DNA from: Campylobacter concisus
GTDB taxonomy: Bacteria > Campylobacterota > Campylobacteria > Campylobacterales > Campylobacteraceae
NCBI RefSeq assembly: GCF_003048905.1
Contig: NZ_PIRO01000007.1
Span: 1-50,161 of the forward strand
Direction of reading: 5' to 3'
DNA: 50,161 nt
Of the stretch, positions 15,918-27,646 are shown in pieces (position 1 is the first letter of the stretch; every line of letters begins with the position of its first letter). The translations under genes were made by a program, and so were the position numbers. A model generated the notes under the pieces. It did not search any database. It worked only from the letters and a program-made list of their open reading frames with translations, and was not told where the DNA came from.

Positions 15918-16939
15918 ATTTCCTCCTGTGTTTTTTTAGTTATTAGATCTACTATCTGTGCTTTGATCGGATCAAAGCTAAAGCCATCTTTAAAATTTGC
16001 AAATAATCCGCCACTTGCGTTCACGTGTCCGCCGCCGCCAACTAGGTGTTTTGCCATGGCACTAACGTCAAGCTTGCCATTTGCGCGAAAACTTAGCGTT
16101 TTTTTATTTGTCACGTCGATAAAGAAGTCAAATTCAGGATTTGCCACCAAAAAGTCGTTGCCAATAACTGAAACGTTGCCGATATTGTAGGTTAAAATTC
16201 CTTTATGATCTTTATAAGTGATGCTAAATTTCTCTTTATTTTCACTAAGTTTTTTTACGACGTAGTTTGAGATTAGATTGCTTAGCGTATCGTCTTTATC
16301 CTCTTTGAAAAATGACTTTTTAATAGCATGTACCTGCATATCAAGCCCGATATAGTCGTTTTTTTCGTTAAAAAATTTGCTAGCTTCTTTTAATAGATGA
16401 TCCATATAAAGGTTGTTTTCAGATTCAAACATCACCTTATTTATCTCTTTAGCATTTGCCACAAGTCCCAAGCAGACCTTGCCCATCTCGAAATTTTTAT
16501 CATCTTTTAGCCAGATATCCACGGCATTTACGACGTCACTAAAAATTCCAAGCTCTTTGTTTTTACCAAAAATGCCTGCAAAAAAGTCGTAAGTAATCTT
16601 TGTAGCGCACCTTGAACTATCCAAAAAATACCATGAGTAAGCGCTCGCGCACTCGGCACCACTTTGGTGATGATCTAGCAAAAATAACTTAATATTTTTA
16701 CCATCTATCATCTCCTCAAAGCTCTCACACTGAGCTAGGCTTAAATTTAGATCAGTGATCAAGATGATGTTTTTATCGTCATTCGAGACATCTATCTCAG
16801 ATAGAATTTGAGCAAATTTATCATCTATCTCTCTGCCGTAGTTTGAGTTTAGAAATTTCACATCTTTGAAGTAAAAATTTGTTATGTATTGCGCGCCGTA
16901 TCCGTCAAGATCGGTGTGTGAGAGGTGATAGATTTTCAT
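15914..16939 (-). CDS. DHH-family phosphoesterase
   Basis: The 341-residue protein has the DHH fold order: HTDLDGYGA at 8-16 with metal-binding aspartates, LITDLNL, the namesake LLDHHQSG near residue 92, a middle linker, and a C-terminal DHHA1 domain ending in LVGGGGHVNASGG. Known members cleave short RNA oligomers, pAp or cyclic dinucleotides; the substrate here cannot be told. It follows flhA by 9 bases and overlaps the small acidic gene, so it belongs to the rrf2-flhA operon. Confidence 0.87.
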   Translation of the reverse strand: MKIYHLSHTDLDGYGAQYITNFYFKDVKFLNSNYGREIDDKFAQILSEIDVSNDDKNIILITDLNLSLAQCESFEEMIDGKNIKLFLLDHHQSGAECASAYSWYFLDSSRCATKITYDFFAGIFGKNKELGIFSDVVNAVDIWLKDDKNFEMGKVCLGLVANAKEINKVMFESENNLYMDHLLKEASKFFNEKNDYIGLDMQVHAIKKSFFKEDKDDTLSNLISNYVVKKLSENKEKFSITYKDHKGILTYNIGNVSVIGNDFLVANPEFDFFIDVTNKKTLSFRANGKLDVSAMAKHLVGGGGHVNASGGLFANFKDGFSFDPIKAQIVDLITKKTQEEI

Positions 16940-16948
16940 AGTTTTCCT

Positions 16949-19141
16949 TTATAAATTTTCTATTTCTATGACGCCAACCGTTTCAAATGGCGTATTTGCC
17001 GAGATCTCAGCAAAACTTAGCACCACGATGTCGATGGCAAAATTTGCGCAGATATTTGCTATAAATTTTCTTAGACTTGGCTCCACACAAAGCACCATTT
17101 CGCCGTGCTGACTCATCGGCCGTTTCTCTTTTTCATGCCTTAGAGCCTGAACGATCGATGAAGTTTGAGCCACATTTATCATCAGGTGATACGCGCCGTC
17201 TTTATACTGCACCGCATCCATAAGCTTTTGCTGCGCAGCACTATCTAAAATGTAAAAATTTAGCTGACCTTTCTCATCGACGTAAAGCGAGGTGATGACA
17301 CGTGAGAGTGCTGCACGTACGTGCTCGATGATCATATCTAGGTTTTTACTAACCTCGGCTATGTCGCTAATTGATTCAAGTATACTAAGCAGATCTTTGA
17401 TCGGGATATTGTCTTTAAGCAGCGCTTTTAAAACCTTTTGGATCAAATTTATAGGCGCAATCCTTAGCGTATCCTCGACCACAACTGGATAGTCGATCTT
17501 TAGTTTGTCTAATAAATTTTGCGTCTCTTGGCGAGTTAGAAGCTCGGCTGCGTTTTGCTTGATAAGCTCACTCATGTGCGTTGAGATGACGCTTGCAGGA
17601 TCAACTATCGTGTAGCCGCTAAGTATGGCGTCCTCTTTGACGCTTGCATCGATCCAGAGTGCGTCTAGCCCAAAAGCTGGCTCTTTTGTCGGAATTCCTT
17701 CAATATCCTCGCTCACTAAGCCACTATCCATCGCTAGAAATTTATCAGCATAAATTTCACCCTGACCGATCACGATGCCTTTTAGCTTAAAGCGGTATTC
17801 GTTTGGCGGTAATTGAAGGTTGTCGCGGATCCTTATCTTTGGCATCAAAAAGCCAAGACTTGAAGCAATATTTCGCCTCATAGCACGAATCCTCTCAATG
17901 AGATCCACATCAGCTAGCTTTAGCAGACCATATCCTAGGTCGAGCTCTAAAATTTCAAGCTTTAAGATGTCGTTTATCTTAGTCTCTTCTTCTCTTGCGA
18001 TCTCTTCGTCGCTCTTCTTTGGCACCTTAGTAGTGGCACCACTAGCAGCTGCCCCTGCTCCACCTTGCGTAGCGGCTCCAGCTTTTTTAGAAGCTGTTTT
18101 GTCTTTTGACGCAAGGCTTAAATTTAGACCGCCATCTTTGGTCTGTTTGATGATGTAGCCAAGTCCCAAAAATAGCACTGCAATAAAGCCAAGAGATAGA
18201 GTTGGTAGGCCAGGAACAAGGGCAAACATAAATAGTATGAAGCCCACTATCAGTAAGGTTTTATAATCCCCTAATAGCTGATTTAACGTACCTTCTGCAA
18301 AGTCCTCATCATCCTTGCTAGCCCTTGTGATGATGATGGCAGTTGCTGTTGAAGTGATAAGTCCTGGGATCTGGCTCACAAGGCCATCACCGATAGTTAG
18401 GATCGTATAGTACTGAGCCGATGTCGCCATATCAAGGCCGTGCTGAAACGAGCCGATAGCAAAGCCGCCGATAATGTTGATGATAGTTATGATGATGCCA
18501 GCGACGGCGTCACCTTTTATAAATTTAGACGAACCATCCATCGCGCCGTAGAAATTTGCCTCACCGATGATGGCTTGACGTCTTTCGCGCGCTGTCTTTT
18601 CATCAATCAAACCTGCGTTTAAGTCCGCATCTATCGCCATTTGCTTACCTGGCATCGCATCAAGTGTAAAACGTGCTTGCACCTCACTCACACGGGTTGA
18701 GCCCTTTGTTACGACCATAAAATTTATGAGAACCAAGATACAAAAGACGATGGTGCCGATGACAAAGTTGCCACCAACGACGAAATTTCCAAAGCTTGAG
18801 ATGATCTCACTGACCGCTTCTGGGCCATTGTGACCTTCGCTTAAGATCATACGCGTGGTTGCGATATTTAGCGAGAGGCGAAAAAGCGTAACGATAAGGA
18901 TCAGTGTCGGAAATGTACTAAGATCGGTTGGTTTTGGCACATAAATCGAAATTAAGATTATAAGCACAGAAATAGAAATAGAAAGTGCCAGAAAAAAGTC
19001 AAGTACCGCGCTCGGAAGCGGTACGATAATGATAGCAAGGATGGCAACAATGATACCAACGATGCTAAGACTTTTAAACTTAACAATTGGCGCAAGAAAC
19101 GGCGCAACAAGAGTTAAGATATTATTTTTTTGCTTTGCCAA
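16949..19141 (-). CDS. flhA: Flagellar export gate protein FlhA
   Basis: FlhA is the large export-gate subunit of the flagellar type III secretion system. The 730-residue protein has about eight N-terminal membrane segments (residues 20-335), the cytoplasmic FHIPEP-type loop (AMPGKQMAIDADLNAGLID, then RRQ), and a C-terminal cytoplasmic domain. Between the two is an Ala/Gly-rich linker (about 350-385, KKAGAATQGGAGAAAS) that looks low-complexity. The start is TTG, chosen because it gives the usual MAKxKN N-terminus; no other start lies near. It begins 2 bases after the Rrf2 gene. Confidence 0.95.
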   Translation of the reverse strand: MAKQKNNILTLVAPFLAPIVKFKSLSIVGIIVAILAIIIVPLPSAVLDFFLALSISISVLIILISIYVPKPTDLSTFPTLILIVTLFRLSLNIATTRMILSEGHNGPEAVSEIISSFGNFVVGGNFVIGTIVFCILVLINFMVVTKGSTRVSEVQARFTLDAMPGKQMAIDADLNAGLIDEKTARERRQAIIGEANFYGAMDGSSKFIKGDAVAGIIITIINIIGGFAIGSFQHGLDMATSAQYYTILTIGDGLVSQIPGLITSTATAIIITRASKDDEDFAEGTLNQLLGDYKTLLIVGFILFMFALVPGLPTLSLGFIAVLFLGLGYIIKQTKDGGLNLSLASKDKTASKKAGAATQGGAGAAASGATTKVPKKSDEEIAREEETKINDILKLEILELDLGYGLLKLADVDLIERIRAMRRNIASSLGFLMPKIRIRDNLQLPPNEYRFKLKGIVIGQGEIYADKFLAMDSGLVSEDIEGIPTKEPAFGLDALWIDASVKEDAILSGYTIVDPASVISTHMSELIKQNAAELLTRQETQNLLDKLKIDYPVVVEDTLRIAPINLIQKVLKALLKDNIPIKDLLSILESISDIAEVSKNLDMIIEHVRAALSRVITSLYVDEKGQLNFYILDSAAQQKLMDAVQYKDGAYHLMINVAQTSSIVQALRHEKEKRPMSQHGEMVLCVEPSLRKFIANICANFAIDIVVLSFAEISANTPFETVGVIEIENL

Positions 19142-19143
19142 CT

Positions 19144-19548
19144 TTACTTCTTAACGATATCACTTAGTTTTATCGCATCAAGCATCTCGTCGATCTTGCT
19201 TTGAAGGCCGCTAAACATCGACCAAATTTGACAGCTTGAGGCTTTATTTGACGGGCAGCCATCCGCAGAAGATGAGCACTCAAAGACGTTAAGTTCACGT
19301 TTTTCAGCGCACTCTATTATCTTTTTTATGCTTAAATTTTCAGGTTCGTTATTTAGCGCGAAACCGCCATTTGCCCCTTTAAACGACTTTAAAATTCCAT
19401 CTTTTGCAAGATTTTGTAAAATTTTAGCTAAAAAGCTTTTTGAAATTTTAAGTTCATTTGAGATCGTATCAACATCAACTGGAGATGATTTTTGAGATAT
19501 TAAAATAAGTGAAAGTAGAGCGTATTCGCTTGCCTTTGTAAAAAGCAT
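19144..19548 (-). CDS. Rrf2-family transcription regulator, probably Fe-S containing
   Basis: The 134-residue protein has the Rrf2 winged helix (LFTKASEYALLSLILIS at the N-terminus, then SKSFLAKILQNLAKDGILKSFKGANGGFAL). Cysteines C91, C98 and C106, plus C80, fall in the region where IscR and NsrR bind an iron-sulfur cluster, so sensing of Fe-S status, NO or redox is likely. It heads the operon with flhA, an arrangement seen in Campylobacter. Regulation of flhA by this protein is not shown by the sequence. Confidence 0.87.
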   Translation of the reverse strand: MLFTKASEYALLSLILISQKSSPVDVDTISNELKISKSFLAKILQNLAKDGILKSFKGANGGFALNNEPENLSIKKIIECAEKRELNVFECSSSADGCPSNKASSCQIWSMFSGLQSKIDEMLDAIKLSDIVKK

Positions 19549-19654
19549 TTATCTTCCTTAAGTCTTTAAATAGCCCTAATTTTATTAAATTTTTACTGCA
19601 TTTTTCATTAATTTTTAAAAAGCGTAGTTTTATCTAACTTTATGTTTTAAATGC

Positions 19655-19660
19655 TATAAT
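19655..19660 (+). promoter_or_regulatory. Extended -10 box of rpsO
   Basis: TGCTATAAT includes TGn plus a perfect TATAAT. The leader to the ATG at 19695 would be about 28 bases and holds AGGAGGT at 19684-19690, a full anti-SD match. Confidence 0.7.
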
Positions 19661-19694
19661 CGCTCTTCCAAAATTCACCAATCAGGAGGTCATT

Positions 19695-19967
19695 ATGGCT
19701 TTGGATTCGGCTAAAAAAGCTCAAATAGTTGCGAAATTCGCTAGAAAAGAGGGAGATACAGGCTCTCCAGAGGTTCAAATAGCTCTTTTAACAGCTAGAA
19801 TAACTGAACTTACAGAACACCTTAAAATTTTCAAAAAAGACTTTTCATCACGCTTAGGTCTTTTGAAACTAGTTGGTCAAAGAAAAAGACTTTTAAAGTA
19901 TCTTAAAAACAAAGACTACACTACATATTCAAAACTAATCTCTGAGCTTGGCTTAAGAGATAAATAA
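19695..19967 (+). CDS. rpsO: 30S ribosomal protein S15
   Basis: A 90-residue protein with the S15 pattern: [32 protein letters not shown] and [18 protein letters not shown]15 binds 16S rRNA central domain early in 30S assembly. It has its own promoter and a strong AGGAGGT site and is followed by a terminator hairpin, so it looks monocistronic. In many bacteria S15 represses its own translation; I did not identify such a leader structure here. Confidence 0.97.
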   Translation: MALDSAKKAQIVAKFARKEGDTGSPEVQIALLTARITELTEHLKIFKKDFSSRLGLLKLVGQRKRLLKYLKNKDYTTYSKLISELGLRDK

Positions 19968-19973
19968 TCCATC

Positions 19974-19992
19974 GGAGAGCGATCTGCTCTCC
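19974..19992 (+). terminator. Terminator hairpin after rpsO
   Basis: Arms GGAGAGC (19974-19980) and GCTCTCC (19986-19992) pair perfectly around GATCT, just after the rpsO stop. The T-run after it is weak (TTACTAATATTTC), but place and stem fit termination. Confidence 0.7.
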
Positions 19993-20360
19993 TTACTAAT
20001 ATTTCATTTATGCATTTCTTTTGTTCAAAATTTATAGTCTATTTTAAAATTTTCCATCTTTAGTATTAATTTATCTACTCACAATACGACTAATCTTTTT
20101 AAATAAGGTAAAATTAAAATTAATTTCTTCATTTTATATAAAAAGCTAAATCTCTATATCTTTATTTCTTTTATAATAAATTTATCAATTTTAAATAAAT
20201 TTTAAAATCCCTAAATAATTGACTTTAATAGAATTAAATTAATTTTAACTTAAGTTAAAAATTTATTTTTATAGATAAAGAATTTTTATTAAAGATTAAG
20301 AATTTGGCTAGTAATATTACCCATATAGAAATATGCAAATATTGCATAGTAAAGGAGAAA
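19993..20360. other. AT-rich gap before the formate dehydrogenase gene
   Basis: About 370 bases between the rpsO terminator and the formate dehydrogenase start. It is extremely AT-rich with stop codons in all frames. A TTG at 20304 is in frame with the enzyme but gives an unlikely N-terminus. I looked for sigma-54 (GG-N10-GC) spacing near 20300-20345 and did not find it. The region probably holds the promoter and regulator sites of the enzyme gene, but no motif could be assigned. Confidence 0.4.
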
Positions 20361-22640
20361 ATGATGAAAGAAGGCAAAGTCATCTGTCCTTATTGCGGGA
20401 CAGGCTGTCAAGTAACCTTGCATGTGGAAAACAATGTCGTTCGTGCCGCCACTGGTGTCGAAGACAATCCAGTCAATCAAGGAAATTTATGCTTAAAAGG
20501 CTTTTATGGCTGGGATTACGTTGCAAGTCCAGATAGACTCACAAAACCACTAATTAGAAAGAAAAATGGCGTATTTTCAAAGGATGGTGATTTTGAGGAA
20601 GCCAGCTGGGACGAGGCGCTTGATCTTGTCGTAGAGAAAATGAAAGAAACCAAAGCAAAATATGGCCCAGACGCATTAGCTGGAAATTTCTCAGCACGTT
20701 GTACACTTGAGGACAACTACGTTGCTCAAAAACTAATGCGTGCAGTAATTGGCACAAACAACGTCGATCACTGTGCTAGAATTTGACACGCTCCGACAGT
20801 AGCAGGACTTGCTAAAACAATCGGAAACGGAGCTGCCACAAATAGCTTTACAGAGATTGGCACTTATAGTAACTGTATATTAATGATAGGCTCAAACCCA
20901 GAAAATGGTCACCCAATCGCAGCTATGCACATCCAAAGAGCGCTAAACCGTGGTGCGAAATTAATCGTCATTGACCCTATCAAGACTGAGTTTGCAAGCA
21001 GAGCCGACATTCACTTACAGCTTGAGCCAGAGCACAATATCCCAGTTATCAACGCACTTCTTTATACTATCATCGAAGAAGGCCTTGTAAATGAAGAATT
21101 TGTAAGAGATCACACAATAGGCATCGAGTACGTCAAAGAAGCCGTAAAAGACTATGCTCCAGAGGTCGTGGCTAAATACACAAGGCTAAATCCAGAGGAT
21201 ATTAGAGCAGCTGCTAGAATGTACGCTACCACAAAGCCAGCTGTCATCACTCACGGTATGGGCGTAACTCACTTTAACCACGGCGTTGGCGGAGTTTGCG
21301 ATGTATCAAATTTATTCTTGATTACTGGCAACATCTGCGAGCTTGGCACAGGAGACTTACCACTAAGAGGCCAAGAGAATGTTCAAGGATGCTGCGATAT
21401 GGGTGTTTTACCAAATATTTTCCCAAATCTTGGCTCAGTAACTGATCCAGAGCAAAGAGCTTGGTTTGAAAAAATGTGGCACCTAGAACCTGGATTTTTG
21501 AACTCAAAAATAGGCGTTCACAAAACCGAAGTACCTGATGCGATACTTGATGGCAAAGTGCATTTTTTCTGGACTATCGGCGAAAATCCAGTCATCTCTG
21601 AGCCAAATACAAACCACTTCTTAAAAGGTATCGCTCATGTTGATTTCTACGTCGTGCAAGATCTATTCTTAACCGAGACTTCACTAAAAGCTGACGTCAT
21701 ACTTCCAGGCGTTGCAAGTAGCGAGAAAGAAGGACTTTATACAAACGCAGAGCGCCGCGTACAGCACAACGAAGCAGTCATCACACCTCCAGGAGATGCT
21801 AGACAAGACTGGTGGATCGTTTGCGAGATCGCACGCCGTTTAGGAGCAACTGAGGGCTTTAACTTCAACTCACCAGAAGAAATTTGGGAAGAAGTTAGAA
21901 AATGCGACCCAAGACGATATGGCGGTATGAGTTATTATCGTATCAAAAAATATCACGGACTTCACTGGCCATGTCCAAACGAAGATGATATGGGCGGTCA
22001 GAGCCTCTATCTTGATAAGAAATTCTTTACACCTGATGGCAAAGGTCGTTTTGTGCCATGCCTCTTTGTGGATAAAGCCAATAAGATCGAGAGTGCAAAA
22101 CTTGAGTTTGCTAAGAAGATGAATATGTCGCCTGAGTATCCTATCATGGCTGGCTCAGTCGATGAAAAGACTGATGATGAGTATCCGATACAGCTTCTAA
22201 CCACTAGAAAGGTCTATCAATACACCGTTGGCACTATGACAAGACGCTCACGAGCGATTGAAGAAGGCGGAGATAGCATCGGACCTATCGCCGAGATGAA
22301 TCCGGCACTTGCAGCAAGATATGGCTTAAAACAAGGCGACTTCATCAAAGCATGGAGTAGATACGGCTACATCGTCGTAAAAGCTGAAGTAACAGATATC
22401 GTGCCTGATGGCATCATCCAGATGACTTTCCACTACTGGGAGAGCTCTTGCAATGAGCTAACAAGCAGCGGTTGGGACTACATCAGTAAGACTCCGACAT
22501 TTAAAGCAGCTATTCAGATCAAAAAGATCGATGAAGAAGAATTTTTACGAGTTCGCGAGCTAAAACGCATAAAATTCCAAACTTCAAAGATCATCTACGA
22601 TGACTTCCACCACCACGGAAATGCAGCGATAAATGAGTAA
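20361..22640 (+). CDS. fdhF: Selenocysteine formate dehydrogenase, FdhF-like catalytic subunit
   Basis: The 759-residue molybdopterin oxidoreductase oxidises formate to CO2. C9, C12, C16 and C44 (CPYCGTGC...LCLKG) bind one 4Fe-4S cluster. The in-frame TGA at 20784-20786 falls at residue 142 in NVDHCARI-U-HAPTVAGL, where E. coli FdhF has Sec140, so it is read as selenocysteine and the two half-frames are one gene. No twin-arginine signal is seen, so it is likely cytoplasmic. AAAGGAG precedes the ATG at 20361 (a second ATG follows at once). No electron-transfer subunit gene is adjacent, as for FdhF of formate hydrogenlyase. The hairpin after the gene overlaps the stop codon. Confidence 0.93.
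20784..20813 (+). promoter_or_regulatory. Bacterial SECIS element of fdhF
   Basis: After UGA, arms AGCA (20801-20804) and TGCT (20810-20813) enclose GGACT. The loop GG starts 19 bases after the UGA, the same spacing as in E. coli fdhF (GGUCU loop). It would recruit SelB with Sec-tRNA. Confidence 0.75.
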
Positions 22641-22667
22641 ATTTAGCGGGTAACTCCCGCTAAATTT
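22639..22667. terminator. Terminator hairpin after fdhF
   Basis: Arms AAATTTAGCGGG (22639-22650) and CCCGCTAAATTT (22656-22667) form a 12-pair stem with a TAACT loop. The left arm starts inside the fdhF stop codon. ATTTTAAATT follows. As the next gene is convergent, it probably works in both directions. Confidence 0.8.
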
Positions 22668-22691
22668 ATTTTAAATTGAATTTTATATAAC

Positions 22692-23345
22692 TTATAAAAG
22701 TTTCGATACTATAAGCCCAAAAATATCACTTATTTTTATATTGGATTTTTTAATTACTTCTATAAGCTTCTGGCGATTATTAAGTGCATCAAAAAACTGT
22801 TTTTCATTTAGTTTTTTATCTTCTAGATAAGTCTGAACGGTCTCTTTAAATTTCTCTTTATCTAAAAATTTTTCAAATAAAGAAAATAAAGTATTTATCC
22901 TAATTTTTAGAATTTCATTATTTAAACCATAATCAGCAAATGAGCCAAGATTATTTATTGCATTTATCATTTCACGCTTTTGAACACTACTTTGTATATG
23001 AATTTTAACTTCACCATTTTGCTCATCGTAGATTGTGCTAAATTTTTTAGCAATATCCGCAAGCGTTTCTCTAACTATCTCATCACCACTTTGTTTTGAG
23101 TATCTTAAATGTGCATTTAAGGTTAAACTCTTTACCTTTGTTTCACTTATTTTTAATAAATTTGATATTTTATAATTTGACAACCCTTTAAAATCACTAA
23201 AAAGCAGATGAAATATAAGAATTTCGATTTCACTTTTACTCATAGAGCCAAAGCTACTAGACAGATAGTGTTCTAAAAATTCTTTACCAAAATTTTCACT
23301 CGCTTCTTTTATGATTTCTTCAATGCTATCCAACTGCTTACTCAT
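22692..23345 (-). CDS. Unknown protein with a helix-turn-helix-like middle region
   Basis: A 217-residue protein of no recognised family. Residues 35-82 look like a sigma-factor or LuxR-like helix-turn-helix: SKSEIEILIFHLLFSD, then LSNYKISNLLKISETKVKSLTLNAHLRY. The rest is helical and lysine-rich, with a hydrophobic tail (ISDIFGLIVSKLL). GGAG stands before the ATG, so it is likely expressed. It is AT-richer by eye than neighbouring cmoA-ligA and lies between fdhF and cmoA, both conserved genes, which fits a recent insertion. No partner gene is adjacent. Confidence 0.65.
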   Translation of the reverse strand: MSKQLDSIEEIIKEASENFGKEFLEHYLSSSFGSMSKSEIEILIFHLLFSDFKGLSNYKISNLLKISETKVKSLTLNAHLRYSKQSGDEIVRETLADIAKKFSTIYDEQNGEVKIHIQSSVQKREMINAINNLGSFADYGLNNEILKIRINTLFSLFEKFLDKEKFKETVQTYLEDKKLNEKQFFDALNNRQKLIEVIKKSNIKISDIFGLIVSKLL

Positions 23346-23398
23346 AAAGCACTCCTTATATAATAAAAATAAAAATAGCCACTTTTTAAATAAAAAAT

Positions 23399-24103
23399 TT
23401 ATTTAAACGCCAAAAAACTCATAAAATTTCCCCACTTAAATATGCTCTCGACTCGCTTAAAGCCAGCATTTAGGGCTAAGCTTCTATTTTCTTCTTCAGT
23501 GTATGGCACCAGCACATTTTCAAGTGCCTCTCTTTTTTGAGCGATCTCGTAGCGTGAGTAGCCTTGTGCTTGCTTGTAGTCCTCGTAAATTTCTATGACA
23601 CTTTTAGTAAGCTTTTTATCTTCAAAGATGATCTTTTCACTAAACAAAAAAACTCCATTTTCATTTAGTCCGTTATAAATTTTTTGCACTAGATCAGCCC
23701 TTTTTGGCGGTCTGATAAACTGCAAAGTATAGTTTGCTAAAACTGCGTCAAAGCCCACTAACTCACACTTTAAAATATCATCAAGCAAAAATTTTATCTT
23801 TGCTCCATAAGCTTTTGCCTTATTTTTGGCATTTGTTAGCATCGCCTCAGAGTTATCCACGCCGCTTAGCACGAGGTCGTTTCTAAGGTTGTTTAGCAAA
23901 AGCAGGCTATTTGCCGTAGAGCAGCCAAGGTCGCATACACTTGCATCTTTTGGCAAAATTTTAGCAAGTAGCTTTGCGTTTAGATTTGAGCTCACATCGT
24001 AAAACGGCACCGAGCGCGAGATCATATCATCAAAAACGCTCGCCACAAAGTCATCAAACTCAAACTGCTTGCTTATAGGCTCTTTAAAAATTTCATCTCT
24101 CAT
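23399..24103 (-). CDS. cmoA: Carboxy-S-adenosyl-L-methionine synthase
   Basis: CmoA makes carboxy-SAM from SAM and prephenate. The 234-residue protein has the CmoA start (DEIFKEPISKQFEFDDFVASVFDDMISRSVPFY), the SAM motif CDLGCSTANSLLLL near 57-70, VLANYTLQF and a final KWGNFMSFLAFK. Its start codon overlaps the ribF stop by 4 bases. It is the last gene of the rppH-to-cmoA run. The product feeds CmoB, encoded at 8871-9740. Confidence 0.93.
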   Translation of the reverse strand: MRDEIFKEPISKQFEFDDFVASVFDDMISRSVPFYDVSSNLNAKLLAKILPKDASVCDLGCSTANSLLLLNNLRNDLVLSGVDNSEAMLTNAKNKAKAYGAKIKFLLDDILKCELVGFDAVLANYTLQFIRPPKRADLVQKIYNGLNENGVFLFSEKIIFEDKKLTKSVIEIYEDYKQAQGYSRYEIAQKREALENVLVPYTEEENRSLALNAGFKRVESIFKWGNFMSFLAFK

Positions 24104-24958
24104 ATACCAGCTCCGTATCCGTCAAAGTATCTCATTGTCTCGTTGCCAAAAAGATCGCACACGCCAACACAAGCTCTAGCTGCGTTTATATCGCATTTGA
24201 TCTGTTCTTTTAGCTCTTCAAGTGTGTCAAATTTTTTATTATCTCGCAAGCGTTTTATAAAACAAACTGCGACATGCTTCGCTACTTTTGGCGCGACCTC
24301 GTCTAAGATGTGTGTCTCGACGCTAAAATTTCCATCCGTACTAAGTCTATTTCCTATAAAAGTGACCGAGCCATAGGTATATGAGCCCATTCTCGTTCTT
24401 GTGGCGTACACGCCGTCTTTAGGCAATAAATAGTTTTTTACATCCAAATTTAGCGTTGCAACTAGCTCCTTTGCACCGATGCCCTGCCCTTTTATCACGT
24501 TGCCCTCGACCGAGTACTCCCTGCCTATTAGCCTGTTTGCCTCTTCGATATTGCCTTGGCGTATCAGCTCCCTAATGGATGAGCTATGCACGCCCATGCC
24601 GTCATAACAAACCTCATCAACGACGACCACCTCACCATCAAAAATTCTTTTCAAATCGTGCTTATCCCACGCTCTATTTCTGCCAAATCTAAAATCAAAC
24701 CCAACAACGATCTTTTTTAAATTTTTAAAATCATGTTTTAGCATCGCGATAAATTCCTCACCACTAAGCCCTTTTATACTCTCAAAATCGTACAAAAAGC
24801 AAGGATAGTTTGAGTACTCGGCTCGCTTTAGCTTTGGTGTGATGTTGGCTTTATTCTTATCGATCACGACAAGTCCGCCAAACTCGCCTAGCTGCTTTAA
24901 AAGCTGTTTGTGTCCTCTATGCACGCCGTCAAAATGCCCGATCGCAACGGCAGTGATA

Positions 24959-27635
<2,677 letters not shown>

Positions 27636-27646
27636 TTAAACATACT

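Noticed and set aside
20300-20360. Sigma-54 promoter before fdhF
   Set aside because: No GG-N10-GC spacing was found at the candidate GC positions.
20304-20786. Formate dehydrogenase as a broken pseudogene with two halves
   Set aside because: The only in-frame stop is TGA at the selenocysteine position, and a SECIS-like hairpin follows, so one intact gene is the better reading.
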